Of a stretch of 64,000 bases of DNA, positions 13,401 through 27,375 are shown piece after piece; the first letter of the stretch is position 1, and every line of letters begins with the position of its first letter. A program made the translations under genes and the position numbers. The DNA comes from Steromphala cineraria. Its lineage: Eukaryota > Mollusca > Gastropoda > Trochida > Trochidae. The stretch covers positions 56,808,987-56,872,986 of the forward strand of contig OU744726.1 in NCBI GenBank assembly GCA_916613615.1. Reading direction: 5' to 3'. Below the pieces are notes generated by a model. It saw only the letters and a program-made list of their open reading frames with translations, did no database searches and was not told where the DNA came from.

Positions 13401-16400
13401 ATTTTTAAAAGAATCAAGTAATAAATGTTTGATGGTTAAATAATTCATATCTGAAAGTGATATGGTGGAATTAAGTGGTTGATACCCTTATCACCAAGAT
13501 AAAGTTATTCTTTTTTAACTAAGCTAACAGTGATATATAATACCAAACAGAGGTATCAACATATTCATTTCAACAAACCCAAGAATGTTATAATTTTTTA
13601 CTACTTACTTGTTAAGTCAATCACAGGATTTCTACATGCAGCACCTTGGAATTTGCCCTGTGAAAAGAATGATAGAACAAAATAAGATATGTAAAAGCAG
13701 TTCCTGATTGTGTCATGATGATTTTAGTCCTTGCAAATAAAGAAATGCAATGTTTACAAGTTTACTTTGCTTTACTTACTTAAGTTTTAAGGAAAATTCA
13801 ATACAATCCATAAAATATGATATCCCATTTACAATAAGCACAGTTTTGAGAACATGAAAAGTAAAAAAAATTGATGCAATCTATTCTAGAGAAAAAACTG
13901 ATCAAAACTGAGACAAGGATGATCGTGCATGCATAGCAACGATCAGGGCTTTCTCATAGGTCCAAAAGAAGGTCAGGATTGCGTCTCTGTATTTTCATTG
14001 GTTGTGTCCGCGAGAAATAGGGGTCGAGAGTTGCATTGGGGCGTAGTTTCCATCTACTACAGTAGTTATTGTAAGTGGTATCAATGGGAAAGCAATAATT
14101 ATTAGGTTTACAACAAAACTTTTATTTCTTGATATTAACAACCACTTTAAGGGATCATTTCAGAAAATAATGTTTTTCAATCCAATATGAATGCAAAATC
14201 TTTTGTTGATTACTTCTTTATGCTGTTATTGTGATTTGATGAATTTGGAAATGAGGGCCCACTTACAGTAATTTGGTGTAAATTAACGAAAGTTTTCATT
14301 AGGTACTCACTGGATACTGGCCAATCAGATGAGTTGTTAGGAACCCCCCGTGGGATCCCCCAAACACAAACATATTGCTGGGGTCCACTTTCCCGGACTC
14401 CATGACCGACATAGCTGCAGCCTGTTTCAAGGAACATCAATACAACATCATACACACTGTCTCTTGTAACTATGAGGTGTTTGAAAATGAACATATCTTT
14501 TGGTTTATCAAGAAATTGAATAATTCATGAAAGGCTTGATCTTAAAAGACTAAAAATTTGATGCAAGACTAATGGCATGTTTTTTAGCTTCAACTTGTAG
14601 AATTCAAAGTGTGGACCAAAACATGAAAATATCAAATTTAATGTCCACACAAGTACTGAAGATTTTCTGCAATGGGTTTAAAAACTTATTCAAACCTCTA
14701 CAATATTATGATAGAGTTCTTTCTCTCTAAGAACCACCCACCATTACAATTTCATGAATAGGCAAAGATCAGCATTCTGTTGTCTTCTTCTTTAAACCAA
14801 GAATCATATCGTGAAAGAGGGTTTGAAGAAAATGTGTACACGTCTGTCGTGAAATGTGTGATATCCATCTTACCCAGACATCCTTCACATCCTGGTCCCC
14901 GACCTGGCCCAGCAGGGACTCGATACTGTCATGGCCGAACCCAACTGAGCCTCGGTAGTTCACTGCATCAACAAACAACAAATATCAGCACTTTCAGAAA
15001 ACTCAATTAGAAATTACTTAAAATTGAGGTACAACATAAAAACTCATCGGTTCAGCTCATCATTGTATGGTTAATTATCTGATGTGGAAGACTTGAATAA
15101 TACATAAAATGAAGGTCATCAAACATGCAATCTTTATCTGCTTGACAATGTATGTGTAAACAAGATTCCATCATTATAGTCGTTTCTCCTAAAGACTTAC
15201 TGCTTTAGCTGTAGAAATATGTTCTACAGTCGTGAAATTGAGCTCACTTGAGCTTAACTATTTTAATACTTCTATTTCCTAAAAAGAGATAACCAGCCAA
15301 AGCATAATTTTTGGTGGGGGTTTATTTGGCTGTAGGGTTTTGATATTTGGACAACCCTATAATTCTAAAAAAAACTTACTTTTACAATCTCCACAAAATG
15401 ACATGTATTTTGTATATTTTTTAATGATACCTACCTCTAAACTTAAATGTAGACTTTAACTTAAGAGATAGTAAATGAAACAAATTAAACAAAAACAAAA
15501 GCCTCTAAGAACTCAATGCTTTCTAAATATTCCTTTTTCAGAGAAAGCTGAATTTAAAGGCATGAAGTTTGACAGTCTGAGGTTGAGACCTCTCAGGGCC
15601 AATCATAAAGCACAGATGAACATACTCAGGTCTGCTAATGTCACTTTTCCTTGCATACTAACCCAGTAGAACAGCGTACCCACAGAGACAGAAGCCTGCA
15701 GTGTAGACCATGTAGCTGGTACTGAAGGTGGTGTGGGGGCCCCCTGCAACACACACACACACACAAGCTCATCACAGTGCCCGGTGCAAGGCACCTGCAG
15801 ACTTAACTCTTTACATTTATACATGTTTGACACTACGATCAATTCAAGTCGGGAAAACTGACAGAACCAATTTTTGCAGGGGTTGACCCTTCAAACTCGA
15901 AGATTATCAAATCTCATCGTTTTCAAATAATACTAATTTTTTGGATCCACTTTCCAACGTTACAACAACAGGGAAGTAACCAACTTGAAAAGCTGCATTG
16001 TCATGGTTGTTACGCCAGTTCGGCTACTGTATTGTTATTTGCAAAGTTGGGGTTGGTACATATTTCACTACAATACTTTATAATGTGTACCATCACTAGA
16101 GACAATAAGTTCAAAGATTTGTCTTACAGAAAAATGGGTCACTATGTGTCAAGGCTGATAATGCATACAAATTAAAGCGTAGTCCATGTACAACAGTGTG
16201 GGTCAATAACTACAATGCTTGGATAACCAAGGTACTTATGAAAAATGATTGCGTGAAAGATTTATCCTGCTTGATTGTGTTTATGAATGTTTCGGCTCGA
16301 AAATGCTCTTTCAACTCTTATGTCATCAATGATTTGTAAATTGTTATGGATTTGCATGACTTGTATGGATTTTTGTGAAAAAAGCTCTATCTTTGACCTA

Positions 16401-19400
16401 ATTTGCATGTTTATCAGTATTAGATAACAAATTTATCCGATAGTTTTATTGCATCGATAACACCCTCCATCATATGATAAAACCATGTATTAGTGACACA
16501 TATATGTAACCATGAATGTTCCCTTATTTCATTTCCACAAAAAATACACAAATACGATTTTCTTTAGAGTAAATAGTGAGCAAGTGAGTGAGTTATTGTT
16601 TTACACCGATTTGGCAATATTTCAGCTATTAGCAGTGTTTTAGAGAAAGTAGACATTTGAAGATTATAAGGAAGACCTAACACAGGTGTACAAGATGAAC
16701 TGTTTAGGCGAAACAAATGTTTGAGTACAGACCATGTGGGAAGACAATGAGAGGTGGTTTGTAGTCTGACGGCAGGTCTGGCGATGTAGGCAAACATAGG
16801 ATGCTCTCATAGTCCAATTTGGCTGAAAGGAAAGTGAGTTTATCATTGACTATACCTGGTAATTTATCCAAACCAAACCATGCCCAACAAAATATTGATC
16901 TAGAGAAACCTCATCAAAAGAAGTCACTTGCTCTAGAATCCTGTTGTTGTGTTTACAGATAGGTATTTAGAGGGTCATTGCAGGACACACTTGTATTTCT
17001 GTTGAATGAATAAATTAACATTTACTCTAAATGGTCTTCAGGCATTTAGTGATCTGAATCTTAACATATTTCTTTTCAATTAAGAGTTTAGTTTTATCTC
17101 CCAACTCACGATACTGTTTGTTGGTTCTGTCTGTAGTGACAGTGTGCTGCTGTACAGTGTAGGACATTCCAGCCAATCGGGTGTCTTCGTGTTTCAGTTG
17201 CAGCCATTTTGTTCCTGAAGATTCAAGTTTGCCAACCATCTGTATCAAATGCATGACAAATCAATAACGTAAGAAATTCATACACAATGATTGTAAACAA
17301 AAAAGGTATGTGGAGTAAATAAGAAGAATACAATACTATTGATTACAACTGTACTCACCAGATAGGGGGCTTCATTTGGAGCAGAGGCCATAACCAGCAC
17401 ATAATCATTCCACACGTCCAACAACTGACATGAACCCTCATGACACCCTGAAACACAACACAGTAACAAGTGGTCGGCATTTGAGTGTTGAATATAATGC
17501 GTGACTTAACCCAAGTAAGTCATCTAGATTTGTTTCAGCTGAAGTGTCGTAAAATTAACAACGACACGAATAGTTGAAGTTATCAAAAACTACAAGGAAT
17601 TTATTAACAGAAATTCACACACTTATTCAGAAATTGCTAGGCTCCCTAGTCATATATTTTTTATGCCAACATCATGCAACATTTATAAATGAAATGGTAT
17701 AAATTGTTGATATCAAATGGAATCCATTGTGTGCTTAGGGACAATCAAATCAATAACTTATTGTGCCAAGATATCTAATCTACAGGAAATTTATTTGGCT
17801 CATAAAACTTTAAATTTCTTAAGGCCATTACAAGTATCAAAAACAAATCACACTTTGAGTAATAAATCAGACTTAGGCAGTGGCAGTGGCAGTGGCAATG
17901 ATCTGGGGCTTAGTTCTTATAGAATAGCTTTCATTTCACTTTCTTATTTTTCATTTGAGTTTTACTACACGCCTACCACAGCTTTATTTTGAGGAATAGG
18001 ACAGAGATATTTAAAGATATTAACCTCAACCCAACAATGATGATATTCTGAAAAGTTTAGCTTACTCTTATTCATTTTTAAAGCAAAGATCAAGAGTTGG
18101 ACACACCCATTCTTGAATTGGTTAGTTCAAGTGTGCACATTTTATTCTCTTTATTACAAACATGTTCATGTGGAAAAAATCAGAGCTTTCTTGTTCATGA
18201 GAAGAAGTCTTTGAAAGGTTTGCGATATCATGGGTGCCACGCCCATATCTGAGGGAAGATCAGGGTCGGCATGGGTAACTCACCACTTCTTTCAGCTTTA
18301 GACTGAAGCAGATCTTGAGGAGGAATATGACAAGTTTATAGAAAGATGGCACAAAACCAAAGATACATACTTTGTCTCACAAACAGAGAGAAAACAATAT
18401 CCCGTGCATTTAGCTGATCTGGTTGTCTGATGAGCTAAATCTATGAAAATAATACCATTACAAACAATCACGATGCCTTTATTTACCTGTATCCAACTGT
18501 GTCACAAGCTTTGTTTCCAGATTAACAAATACAGGAACCTGAACAAAGGAGAAAAAGCAAACTGTAGGTATGTTACTGCCAAGAAACAAGGTTTGTCATT
18601 TACATCAGATGACTTTTTATTTGGAAACATTATCAATCCCTTCCTTTAATTCTTTTATTTTGTATTGTCCTAGTTACAATGTATCTGAAGAAAATTGTTG
18701 TATGCTCTCAGTACTTGGCAGCCGTAATGCAGCACCAGTTATAGCAATGTTCTATCATTGTACCGCTCAGCGCAATGCAGGGAAGCAACATGTCTGATCT
18801 TTTCAATCTTTTTGGTATGACGCTACGTTCCCAGTTATGCACTTATGACAACTTTTGTTGACATCTATTTATATAAACGTTTTTGAAAGATAATAGTTAA
18901 GCTTATAACCGTAGAACAATTCCATCCAAGGGGAGTAACTCTGACTGACCTCTCTACTTCTCCAGAAGGTGTTGAGAAGTAGCTCCGCCCCTCCACGACA
19001 CCAGCCTCGCTCCGAGAGGTCGCTGTACAGACCTTGAAACTTTTCAGCTGAAATGAAACTGATGTCGGTTATGAACAAACATTTGTACTTGTATCCAAAT
19101 CAGTCTCACATGAAGAATCAAAAACATCCATCTGGATTTCCCTAGATTTATTTGTTCTTCTATTGTTTTCTGTTTCTTTGTATTTTCACCTTGTTTTTAC
19201 TGTTTGAGCTGTGAGATTTTACAGTTTTACATTGGAACAGCTGAAGGTGGTGGTGTTAACAATAATGAGAAGGAAGCAGAAGGTTGATCAGGAGGAAAGG
19301 GTCAGAGTGATCGACTTCTCACCTTCAGAAGAAGACACTGTGTCAACGATCACATCTGTCGTCTTCTTGTTCACGTCATACTTTAAAAGAGGGAGTGACA

Positions 19401-20270
19401 AAAACAAAGAACATATCAAATAAAAGTTCATATGACCTCTTGTTTTGTTGCAAAATATCAAACAGACACTGCATTAACCCCATTGATGAAGATAAACAAT
19501 TACAGCTCATCAGACATTGCATTACTCTAGTGATGAAGGCAAGCAATAACAGCTCATCAGACATTGCATTACTCTAGTGATGAAGGCAAGCAATTCTCTA
19601 ATTATTAAGCCAATTCAATTGAATGAACCACCTATCAAAAAATCATTGAAGTTCTTAACATTGATAGCACCTAGAATAATGTTGCCACAAACATTCAAAT
19701 CTGCAATTGGAGACCTACATTGGCATGAAAACTCTTTCTGTTTTCTTTTGTTACAAGAGCTTGTTATTTAATCATGAATAAAGACTATTTTTTTCAAAAA
19801 GTTGTTTCCCTCATGACATGGAATAAGGGGTACAGGGAAATATGACAGAGTTTATGATTATGTTATGTACACTTTCAAATACCAATTTCACACGATTTCA
19901 ACTCTATCGAAAGTGGTTTTGGAGAAGATGAAAATGTTTGAAATTTTCCGACCGATGAATGGATGGACACCATGGCAGGGGCTAAGTAGTTGAGCAATAG
20001 GCTCATGAGTTGCTAGTCTGAAGACTGAAGTACGTACCATCATGAGTCTAGCACACTGGTTGTGTGCCCCCGAGGCCTTCACGTCCAGATAGAAGAGGCG
20101 CGACCTGTCCACACTGAATCTAGGACTGAACACCGCTCGGTTCTCCTCGCTCAACGCACCTGCAGTACACGGCTGGCATTATTAATCAACTTCGTCTATA
20201 TTTCATCTTCTACAGATCATCTACTCTTGTGTTTTCAATGTGTCTCCATATTAATAATAATAATAATGAT

Positions 20271-20354
<84 letters not shown>

Positions 20355-23300
20355 TTATTGCCTTTTCAGGCATTTGTTTTACATCAACACAGAGATTGAA
20401 CAGGAGAACAATCATATGAATTTTTTATACATGTGTACACATGAATTTAATTCTTTTCACATTTATTCAATAGACATATTGTGTTTGGAACAAAAGATGT
20501 ACGGGCCCCTTAGTTTTCAAAACTGTGCAAATTGTTGTTTGATTCATTGACTGCTGTGAGACAACATAGATACAACAACTCACATCTCTTAACATCTCTT
20601 TACCCCAGCTGAGATTAACATTGCCATCACAGATGCTGACTGACACTCGATAACTTAGCCAGAGTATATCTTTATGAAAACTAAACAAAATAAACTAAGA
20701 TGAAAGAACTGCTACTCACTGCATTGGGTGTTGTTTCTATCCACGAAATAGATAGAACTCCTGTGAAAAAGTAGGATGTACCATTAGAGACTGGCTGCGT
20801 GAGAACATATCAATGTACATCAGACACATCTTATCAGCAGGTAGGCAGGTGACTTTATATGCAAGTTCATTTGAAAAATGCCATAACAAATAAAAATCAA
20901 CTTTTATATGAGAACAAAATTTATCTTAACAGCTTTAACTATAAAGAAAATCTGTGTCTACAAGGTAAGGAGAGAGCTGTTGTGACCTCCTCTGTTTGCA
21001 GTAGATGACCCCCAGCCTGTAGGGTTCATGCTCCCAGCCAACAAACACCACACCCTCGTCATCACCCGACCATCGCGGCTGAAATTTGGATGAAACAACT
21101 CAAAACCTGCACCAATTTCATTGATATACACTTTAGCTGTGGGTTTTAGGTTTCCATTTTTCTCTGTTGATGTTCAATCATTTTTTTACAACATAAATGA
21201 TTATTTGCAATCTCATCTAAAAGAATTTATGATAATTTTATTGTTTCATATTTGCATCAAAATAATGAAACCAAAAAAGTATTTATTTATTGAATGAAAT
21301 AAGGAAAGAACAGAATTTATGTAAAATATAGATAAGTATGAAAAAGACATCTCCTTACATCTCCCGCTGACACATTTTGTGGAATGTTGTCGAGGACAGT
21401 TATCTCCCCTGACTGCACCTCAACGATGCAGGGGACAGGGTGATGTTTGCCGACCAGCTGCTCGCCCCACTCCTCACGGAACACATACTCCTCTCCCTGC
21501 AGTTGTATGACGAGGAGTTGTAGTATAACATAGAGTCGGCTGTACCCCGCCACTCATCACTCCACATATATATAGAGTCTCTTAATAACTTAATCAAAAA
21601 ACTGTTGAGTTAATGGAGCAGTGTATGATGCAATGAATCTATTATTCTATATATCAGTGAACGCACCCTGGTGACCTTCTCCGTCTCCCCCTCCTTCTTC
21701 TTCTCCTGCTGGAAGAAGCTGAGGCTCTTCTCCACCTTCTTCTCGGCGATGTACACGAGGAACTTCTCTGAGGGAGACCACTCCAGCCCTCCGAACTGAT
21801 CTGTAGCACAATCAACATCTACACCACCAACCAGGGGTCTTCTGTACTCATCAACATACACTCTCCCTCACATCACATGTCGAAATACAAGTACTTGACT
21901 TTTATCATAGAAACTAGTATCCTTGTACGACTAAGTGTTGCAAGTAGGCTGAACATAGCAATCAATGGTACCTAGCCTGTCATCCAGACCCTAAAGCAAA
22001 AATATTTAATTGATGACCAACCAAGTCTAGAAAGTATAGCAAGTCTAGATCGCTCAGCTTTAGGAGGTATAATGCATGATTTGTTTAAAAATATTGTCAA
22101 TATTGAAAAAAATACTTCTGAGACTAATTGTTAGTCTAAATGGTACCAAACCTTGCTGGATGCAGAATAGTTATCTAAAAAGAGGTTACTGGGTCCAATG
22201 AAGGCCTGATCTGGGAAATCTTGACACTCAGTATGATATGATAAAACCCCAGCACTGGCTTCATATCAACACATAAACACAACACAGGTCACCCTTCATC
22301 AAACAAACTGTTTTCGCAATCATCAATCCAACCCAATCCAATCTGGTTTGAAATACAGAATTACAAACGTTTTAAAGGTACTTGGGATACTAGATCTGAT
22401 CACATGAATACCAAACAAAACGTACCGTCATCTTCATACACTTTGCCATGTTTCTCACACGTCTCTACATCTATAGTTTTGATCTTTTTACTTGTGTTCC
22501 ATATCTGAAAACATACCATAAATAATGCCATTTATAATTGAGTTCTTTTCAAGACTTATGCCCAAAGGCATCCACTTCATAAACAAAAGGTGTTAGCAAC
22601 TAACATGACAGTGAAAAAGGTGAAACACATTTTCAGAAACTAGATTAGTGTTTGCGGGACATCGCAAAAGCAGAGCAGCCCCGAAACTTGGGGTTTCGCC
22701 TTACCCTGTTCCGCCTTTTACAGGCCTCACCAAATTGGGCATTTTCTCATGACCTTGACCTTTAACACTCAAGGTCACACAATCAATAAACACATTTCAT
22801 TGAGTATAACATTAATGTAATGAAATAAGGTGTTAAAAGTTAATTTCATCCATTTTCTCCATACATGTTGACCTTGCCATGACCTTGACCTTCGACAGTT
22901 AGTACCCAAAACTTTTTGAAAATTTTGTACTTCTCAAGAGATAATATATACAAAATCTAAACTTCATAGCACAAAAACTTTTCAAGTTATTGCGTTTACA
23001 AGGAATTGCAATAACTCATATCTCATGACCTTGACCTTTGACCTTCAAGGTCACACAATCATTGAACACTATTTATTGAGTATAACAATCATGTATTGAT
23101 TGAAAGTGATAAAAGTTAAAATTAAACATATTCGCTAAACCATGCTTAAGTCATGACCTTGCTGTGACCTTGACCTTTGACGGATTGTAGCCGAAACCTT
23201 TTCAGTTTTTTTTTACTTTTCCAAGGATGATATATACTAAGTAAGAGCTTCATAGCACAAAAACTTTTCAAGTTACCGTGTTTACAATGATTTTTGTAGG

Positions 23301-26300
23301 GACTTTATAACTCGTGACCTTGACCTTTGACCTTGAAAGTGAACATGTCATAATGATTCCCTGGAAGTGTTCACATTTAGACATGTTCATGAGTTCTGAA
23401 AAACTAAATGGGGTAAAGTTATACCCAAATTTAGTGCACATTGCAATAACTCATATCTCATGACCTTGACCTTTGACCTTCAAGGTCACACAATCATTGA
23501 ACACGTTTTATTGAGTATAACAATCATGTATTGATTAAAAGTGTTCATAGTTAAAATTAAGCATTTTCGCTAAAACATGCTAAAGTAATGACCTTGCTGT
23601 GACCTTGACCTTTGTTGGATTGTAGTCAAAACCTTTTCAAATTTTTTTACTTTTCCAAGGATGATATATACCAAGTTAGAGCTTCATAGCACAAAAACTT
23701 TCCAAGTTATCGCGTTTACAAGGAATTCTTAGAGTGATTACATAGCTCGTGACCTTGACCTTTGACCTTGAAAATGAACGTGTCAAAATCGTTCCCCCGA
23801 GGTATGAGTAGTAAGTTATTAATAAGAGTTCTGGAAAGCTTAGTGGAAAAAAGTTATAGCGGCGGCAGCGTTGGAAATTTCACAAAAACTAAGGACGGGG
23901 CTGCTAATTACCAGGTGACAGTGAAGCTGGATCTTCTATGGTGCATGGTTGAAAAGTAAACGTTTGTAGTTACGGAAAAGTGTCACAAAGTCGAAGAAAA
24001 GTAACAATTTTACCAAAATATTCTAAATTGTAACCTTCATGTCATTTTGTTTCTCAATACCAAGTTTGATCAAAATTTGAGACATACCGGTATTCCAGAA
24101 ATTATTGGCCAGACAAGATTTAAAGCAGTTTTCTAACCCAGTCCCTTTTTACTTAATTCTTAATTTTGTTTATAATAATGACAGAACTTCTTATGATAAT
24201 TTATCTCAATATCAAATTTAATTAAGATAATTAACTTAGAAGTTACGAGCCGGGGAGGACTTGATTTGTTACAAAATTATTAGCTGGACACAATGTGCAA
24301 CAGACAGATGGAAAGAGACAATGTCAATATCTCTGTACTTCATTGTTGCAGGGAATAATTAGTGAAGACCCATGACAATTTCCAACTTACCTCAAAGTAC
24401 TGTTTCTCTTCTCCTTTCTTGTTCTTGGTCTTCAGGAGCAGAGCCCGCAGTCTTCCTGAAGGGGACTCCTTGCTCCACAGTCTACTTGCAAGAAGTGGGA
24501 GAGTGAATATATACAGGATATGATATGAGTGTTCATGACATACTATGTTTACTACACATGTGCTTAAATATTAATATTTCCAGAGCGATATTTAAGCATG
24601 AACGTCATAATCATAGTATGTAATGGGCAAGATTATAATATTCTGTTTATTACAAAAGTGGTGGAATCTGTAAAGTCATAGGCGATTTATGACGTCAAAG
24701 AATTGTTTATTTTGTGTCGTCACAATGAAAACGTGATATATTGTTCCAGGGCAACGTTTGAAATATGAATCCAAATATGACTGCTCTAATAGTAATCATA
24801 TGAGTGTCCATGACATAAATAGAGATGACACATTACATGTTTGAGATCTGTTGTGGAGCTGTAGAAGTAACGACCCTCAAGCCTGTGGCGCCACCATCGG
24901 ACAACACGTAGGTCTTGGTGAATGAGGTCTTCTCTCCCCGCTCCAGGTCACGCTGACTCCATTTTGTGTTGAGAATCAGTGTCTCACTGGTCGACTGGTT
25001 ACTAAACACGCCAGAGGTCGGCTGTGCAAACTTTGCAAGCTCACGGAAAACACAAATAATGTCTTTGGTCTGAAAATTTAAGATAATGATCATGAAAGAT
25101 ACAATATTTATTGTTTGAAAAGTTATATCATTTCATTGATATAGAAATATTAGAATCTATCAATGAAAACCATGTGTTATCAATCACCAGAGAAAATAAT
25201 GTGTTTGCAGTCAAATTTATCAATGCTCAGACATAATGACTTGTTTATATATGTGACTGACTCATTCTTTCATTCTTATTATTCAACGTAAATGCAGGCC
25301 GTTTTGATGAAAATGTAATGGTTCTATCATCAATTGATTATTTGATCAATAGAAATCTTTTGTTTTCTAAACAAGTTCCATCTTTACCTCATCTCATGAA
25401 GTAGGAAATTTAACTTGTGGCTGCACCACTCATTATTATATCAATTTCTACTTCAATAGTTGAGATAGACATGGTATTTGTCAAGAAAACAATTAACATC
25501 CAAAAACAGCTATAAACCCAGGAGCTGGTTCACCGCAATTTTGTATACACATCAAGCATTATACATTTTCTTCGAAGCCCTGTATTCATTCCCTTGATAA
25601 GGAGGCTCTTGTACAACCTGAGATTTTGTCATCTGACTTAAAACATATAGCCAAATATTTAACAACTGCAGAGTTTCTTAGTCTTTTTTTCTTCGTTGTA
25701 TGAGTATACATTTGAATGGAGCAAGAAAATAATAAGACAAATGTGCAGAAAAAGTCAATTAAAATTAACTGGATCAAATAGTTTTTGTTATAATATCATT
25801 GTTCAGTTTTCCACTTGGGGCATTTTTATATTTTTAAAAAAATTACAAAGTGTACATAAGTTTGTTTTGTTTTCCTAGTCTAACACACATACATGCTTAG
25901 GTGAAAGGTATGTCTTTTTTCTTGCTGAAAACTCATTTGAAGGACCCCTAGGCAATCCAAATTTCCAATGTCATGTGACATTCAAATGAGCAGTCCAGAT
26001 AAAGGAGACCTAGGTTCTATCTCTTCATTCCACTGTTGACAGATATGAAAATCTAAGCTTGATTACTGTATGCGAAGTCATGAGTTTACTACTCAAACTA
26101 GGTCGTCACTAACGACATGAACACAAAGGGGTGCATTACTCTGTAGAACTCCTTTTTGGGGGAGTAGAACATTTGATATATAAATCTAAGCTTCCGTCCG
26201 GGAGTAGGAAAATAAATTCATAAAACTTAGCTTCCAGTCGGGATTAAGACTATTAAATTTATAAATCTTAACTTCAATCAGGTGTGATAGAAATAAATGC

Positions 26301-27224
26301 ATAAATCATAGCTTCCATCAAGGAGTAGGACAATTAAATTCATAAATCTAAGTTCCATACAACAACAATATGTTCTTTCAAAATTCGACATAGCTTGTTT
26401 TATTGGATTTTGCAGGATCAAGAGTGAACACCATGCTATATATATATATATACACATTTTAGAAGTTGGTTTAGTAAAATATTTACTGGTAACTTCAATC
26501 TCAGCAATTAAAAAGAATATTAATTGTATGAAATGTTTGCTTATAAGTAGATAAATGCTTTGAAATTTTCTGTGCAGGTTAAAAAATAATAATGATAATG
26601 TGTGGATGATATCATCAAACCTAAATTGACAAATGTTTTTATTAAACTAGCATTATAAAGGTTAATATCAAATATAAACTAAATGCATAAATCATAGCTT
26701 CCATCAAGGAGTAGGACAATTAAATTCATAAATCTAAGTTCCATACAACAACAATATGTTCTTTCAAAATTCGACATAGCTTGTTTTATTGGATTTTGCA
26801 GGATCAAGAGTGAACACCATGCTATATATATATATATACACATTTTAGAAGTTGGTTTAGTAAAATATTTACTGGTAACTTCAATCTCAGCAATTAAAAA
26901 GAATATTAATTGTATGAAATGTTTGCTTATAAGTAGATAAATGCTTTGAAATTTTCTGTGCAGGTTAAAAAATAATAATGATAATGTGTGGATGATATCA
27001 TCAAACCTAAATTGACAAATGTTTTTATTAAACTAGCATTATAAAGGTTAATATCAAATATAAACTATTACAGGCTACTATCTGCAGGCAGTTGAAATAG
27101 ATTCAACAACGTAACATTGTAAAAATAGGCATCCTAATAAAAAAATAAAAGCTCTTTTGATGTGGGTTTAGCTCTCTACTCAACAGTAATTCGTTTGACA
27201 ATTTCTTACGTTTTTGGATGCCAT
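4288..27224 (-). CDS. APEH: Acylaminoacyl-peptidase (acylamino-acid-releasing enzyme), complete 23-exon gene
   Basis: Cytosolic serine exopeptidase of the prolyl oligopeptidase family; it removes N-acylated amino acids from peptides. Coding exons, 5' to 3' on the minus strand: 27224-27210, 25069-24837, 24481-24391, 22504-22426, 21800-21667, 21496-21359, 21078-20987, 20760-20720, 20159-20038, 19380-19323, 19047-18950, 18538-18487, 17447-17359, 17239-17110, 16822-16733, 15743-15663, 14962-14874, 14421-14311, 13657-13609, 12686-12656, 5607-5505, 4800-4694, 4402-4288. Phases join without a break, giving 2148 nt and 715 residues (human APEH has 732). Residues to about 445 match the beta-propeller ([18 protein letters not shown]). 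The rest is the alpha/beta hydrolase: HGGPH oxyanion region, NYRGSVGFG, nucleophile GGSHGG (Ser567), KDDQRV (Asp655), NCHP (His687). Each of the three lies 20 residues before the human Ser587/Asp675/His707 as I recall it. All donors are GT, though those at 20986 (gtcaca) and 16732 (gtctgt) are weak. Confidence 0.97.
4694..4800 (-). CDS. APEH: APEH exon 22 with catalytic aspartate
   Basis: Encodes residues 643-677, starting [17 protein letters not shown]. Asp655 is the predicted triad acid. Acceptor atatag, donor gtaagt. It ends in phase 2 (CA), which the terminal exon completes to a Gln codon. Confidence 0.95.
5196..5395 (+). pseudogene. Possible LINE reverse-transcriptase C-terminal remnant
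   Basis: An open stretch reads [20 protein letters not shown], then [10 protein letters not shown], and ends at a stop near 5385. The style resembles the tail of non-LTR retrotransposon ORF2 proteins. There is no start and no upstream part. It lies in the APEH intron between exons 21 and 22. Confidence 0.3.
6460..7955 (+). mobile_element. Tandem-core repeat element, copy 1
   Basis: Starts with agagccattggctctgtagc. It has about seven core units of ~146 bp, each with gacccctgtgaccctatttg and a matching ggggtcacagggtca. Then come a (GACGG)n/(GACGACGG)n tract at 7840-7905 and a terminal hairpin at 7921-7952 (catctggactttcagtcctgatg). Two related copies lie at 42652-44276 and 46202-47444. No ORF; a Helentron-like non-autonomous element is likely. 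Confidence 0.8.
8086..10228. repeat. 34-bp minisatellite, about 63 units
   Basis: The unit has the core gaccagggagttatct followed by gactgtggacaatat. Variant units (cagg/ctgg/ctgc, ggaagtt, gataat, acttgacc) recur in the same order, so a higher-order repeat is present. Lies in the APEH intron between exons 20 and 21. Confidence 0.97.
10801..12590. repeat. 37-bp polypurine minisatellite, about 48 units
   Basis: The plus strand is almost pure purine: aaggaagaagaagggaggag then gttggattgagggttac. G runs could form two-tetrad quadruplexes, and the strand bias favours triplex DNA. The APEH transcript would carry the C/U-rich complement, with repeated cttcttcttccttg. Apparent ORFs here are repeat artefacts. 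Confidence 0.97.
14311..14421 (-). CDS. APEH: APEH exon 18 with nucleophile serine
   Basis: Encodes residues 545-581, including GGSHGGF with the nucleophile Ser567, then THLIGQYP. A cag acceptor and a gtgagt donor bound it, phase 0 at both ends. The exon is intact. Confidence 0.95.
15752..15765. repeat. Short (AC)n microsatellite
   Basis: An acacacacac run close to the acceptor of APEH exon 16. Confidence 0.8.
20251..20354. repeat. (AAT)n microsatellite
   Basis: About 34 near-perfect AAT units with one interruption (atgattat). Lies in the APEH intron before exon 9. The Ile-rich ORF across it is an artefact. Confidence 0.97.
22660..23960. repeat. Repeat element rich in tgaccttgacctttg motifs
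   Basis: At least six occurrences of catgaccttgacctttgacc or close variants, several followed by ttcaaggtcacac. Between them, segments such as cttcatagcacaaaaacttt recur about every 300-400 bp. It begins near cagccccgaaacttggggtt and ends near gacggggctgctaattacc. Lies in APEH intron 3. No coding capacity. Confidence 0.7.
25070..26294. other. APEH intron 1, unique part
   Basis: Short degenerate tandem copies of ataaatctaagcttcc lie at 26160-26350. Otherwise nothing was recognised. Confidence 0.5.
26295..27066. repeat. Perfect 386-bp direct tandem duplication in APEH intron 1
   Basis: Copy 1 (26295-26680) and copy 2 (26681-27066) read the same throughout, including a (TA)n tract of equal length. 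The end of copy 2 is only 143 bp from APEH exon 1. Confidence 0.95.
27210..27224 (-). CDS. APEH: APEH first coding exon
   Basis: A 15-nt coding exon (MASKN) ends at a gtaaga donor. Joined in phase 0 to the exon starting at 25069, it gives a short N-terminal lead before the helix [14 protein letters not shown], matching the place of the human start. The ATG context is good (A at -3, G at +4). It is short enough that ORF-based gene finders would miss it. An upstream non-coding part of this exon is likely but its end is not visible. Confidence 0.82.
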
Positions 27225-27375
27225 TTTCGAGCTATCACCACCGAGCTAGCTTATCCTTTTAACTTTCCAGAGATAAAAGCTTAGCTCTGTGCACTACTTG
27301 ACTATGAAACTGACTTGAAAGCGACTTCTAAAAAGACCGTGCAGGGAGTTATGTTTGCCTCGTTTCAAAATCAAA
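27225..27375. promoter_or_regulatory. Shared divergent promoter of APEH and MRPL42
   Basis: Only 151 bp separate the two start codons, which point away from each other. I see no good TATA box. Both 5' UTRs and the core promoter must fit here unless there are non-coding upstream exons. Bidirectional action is inferred from the layout. Confidence 0.65.

Noticed and set aside
20062..20550. 162-residue ORF with a long Ile run
   Set aside because: It is the antisense of APEH exon 9 joined to the (AAT)n microsatellite.
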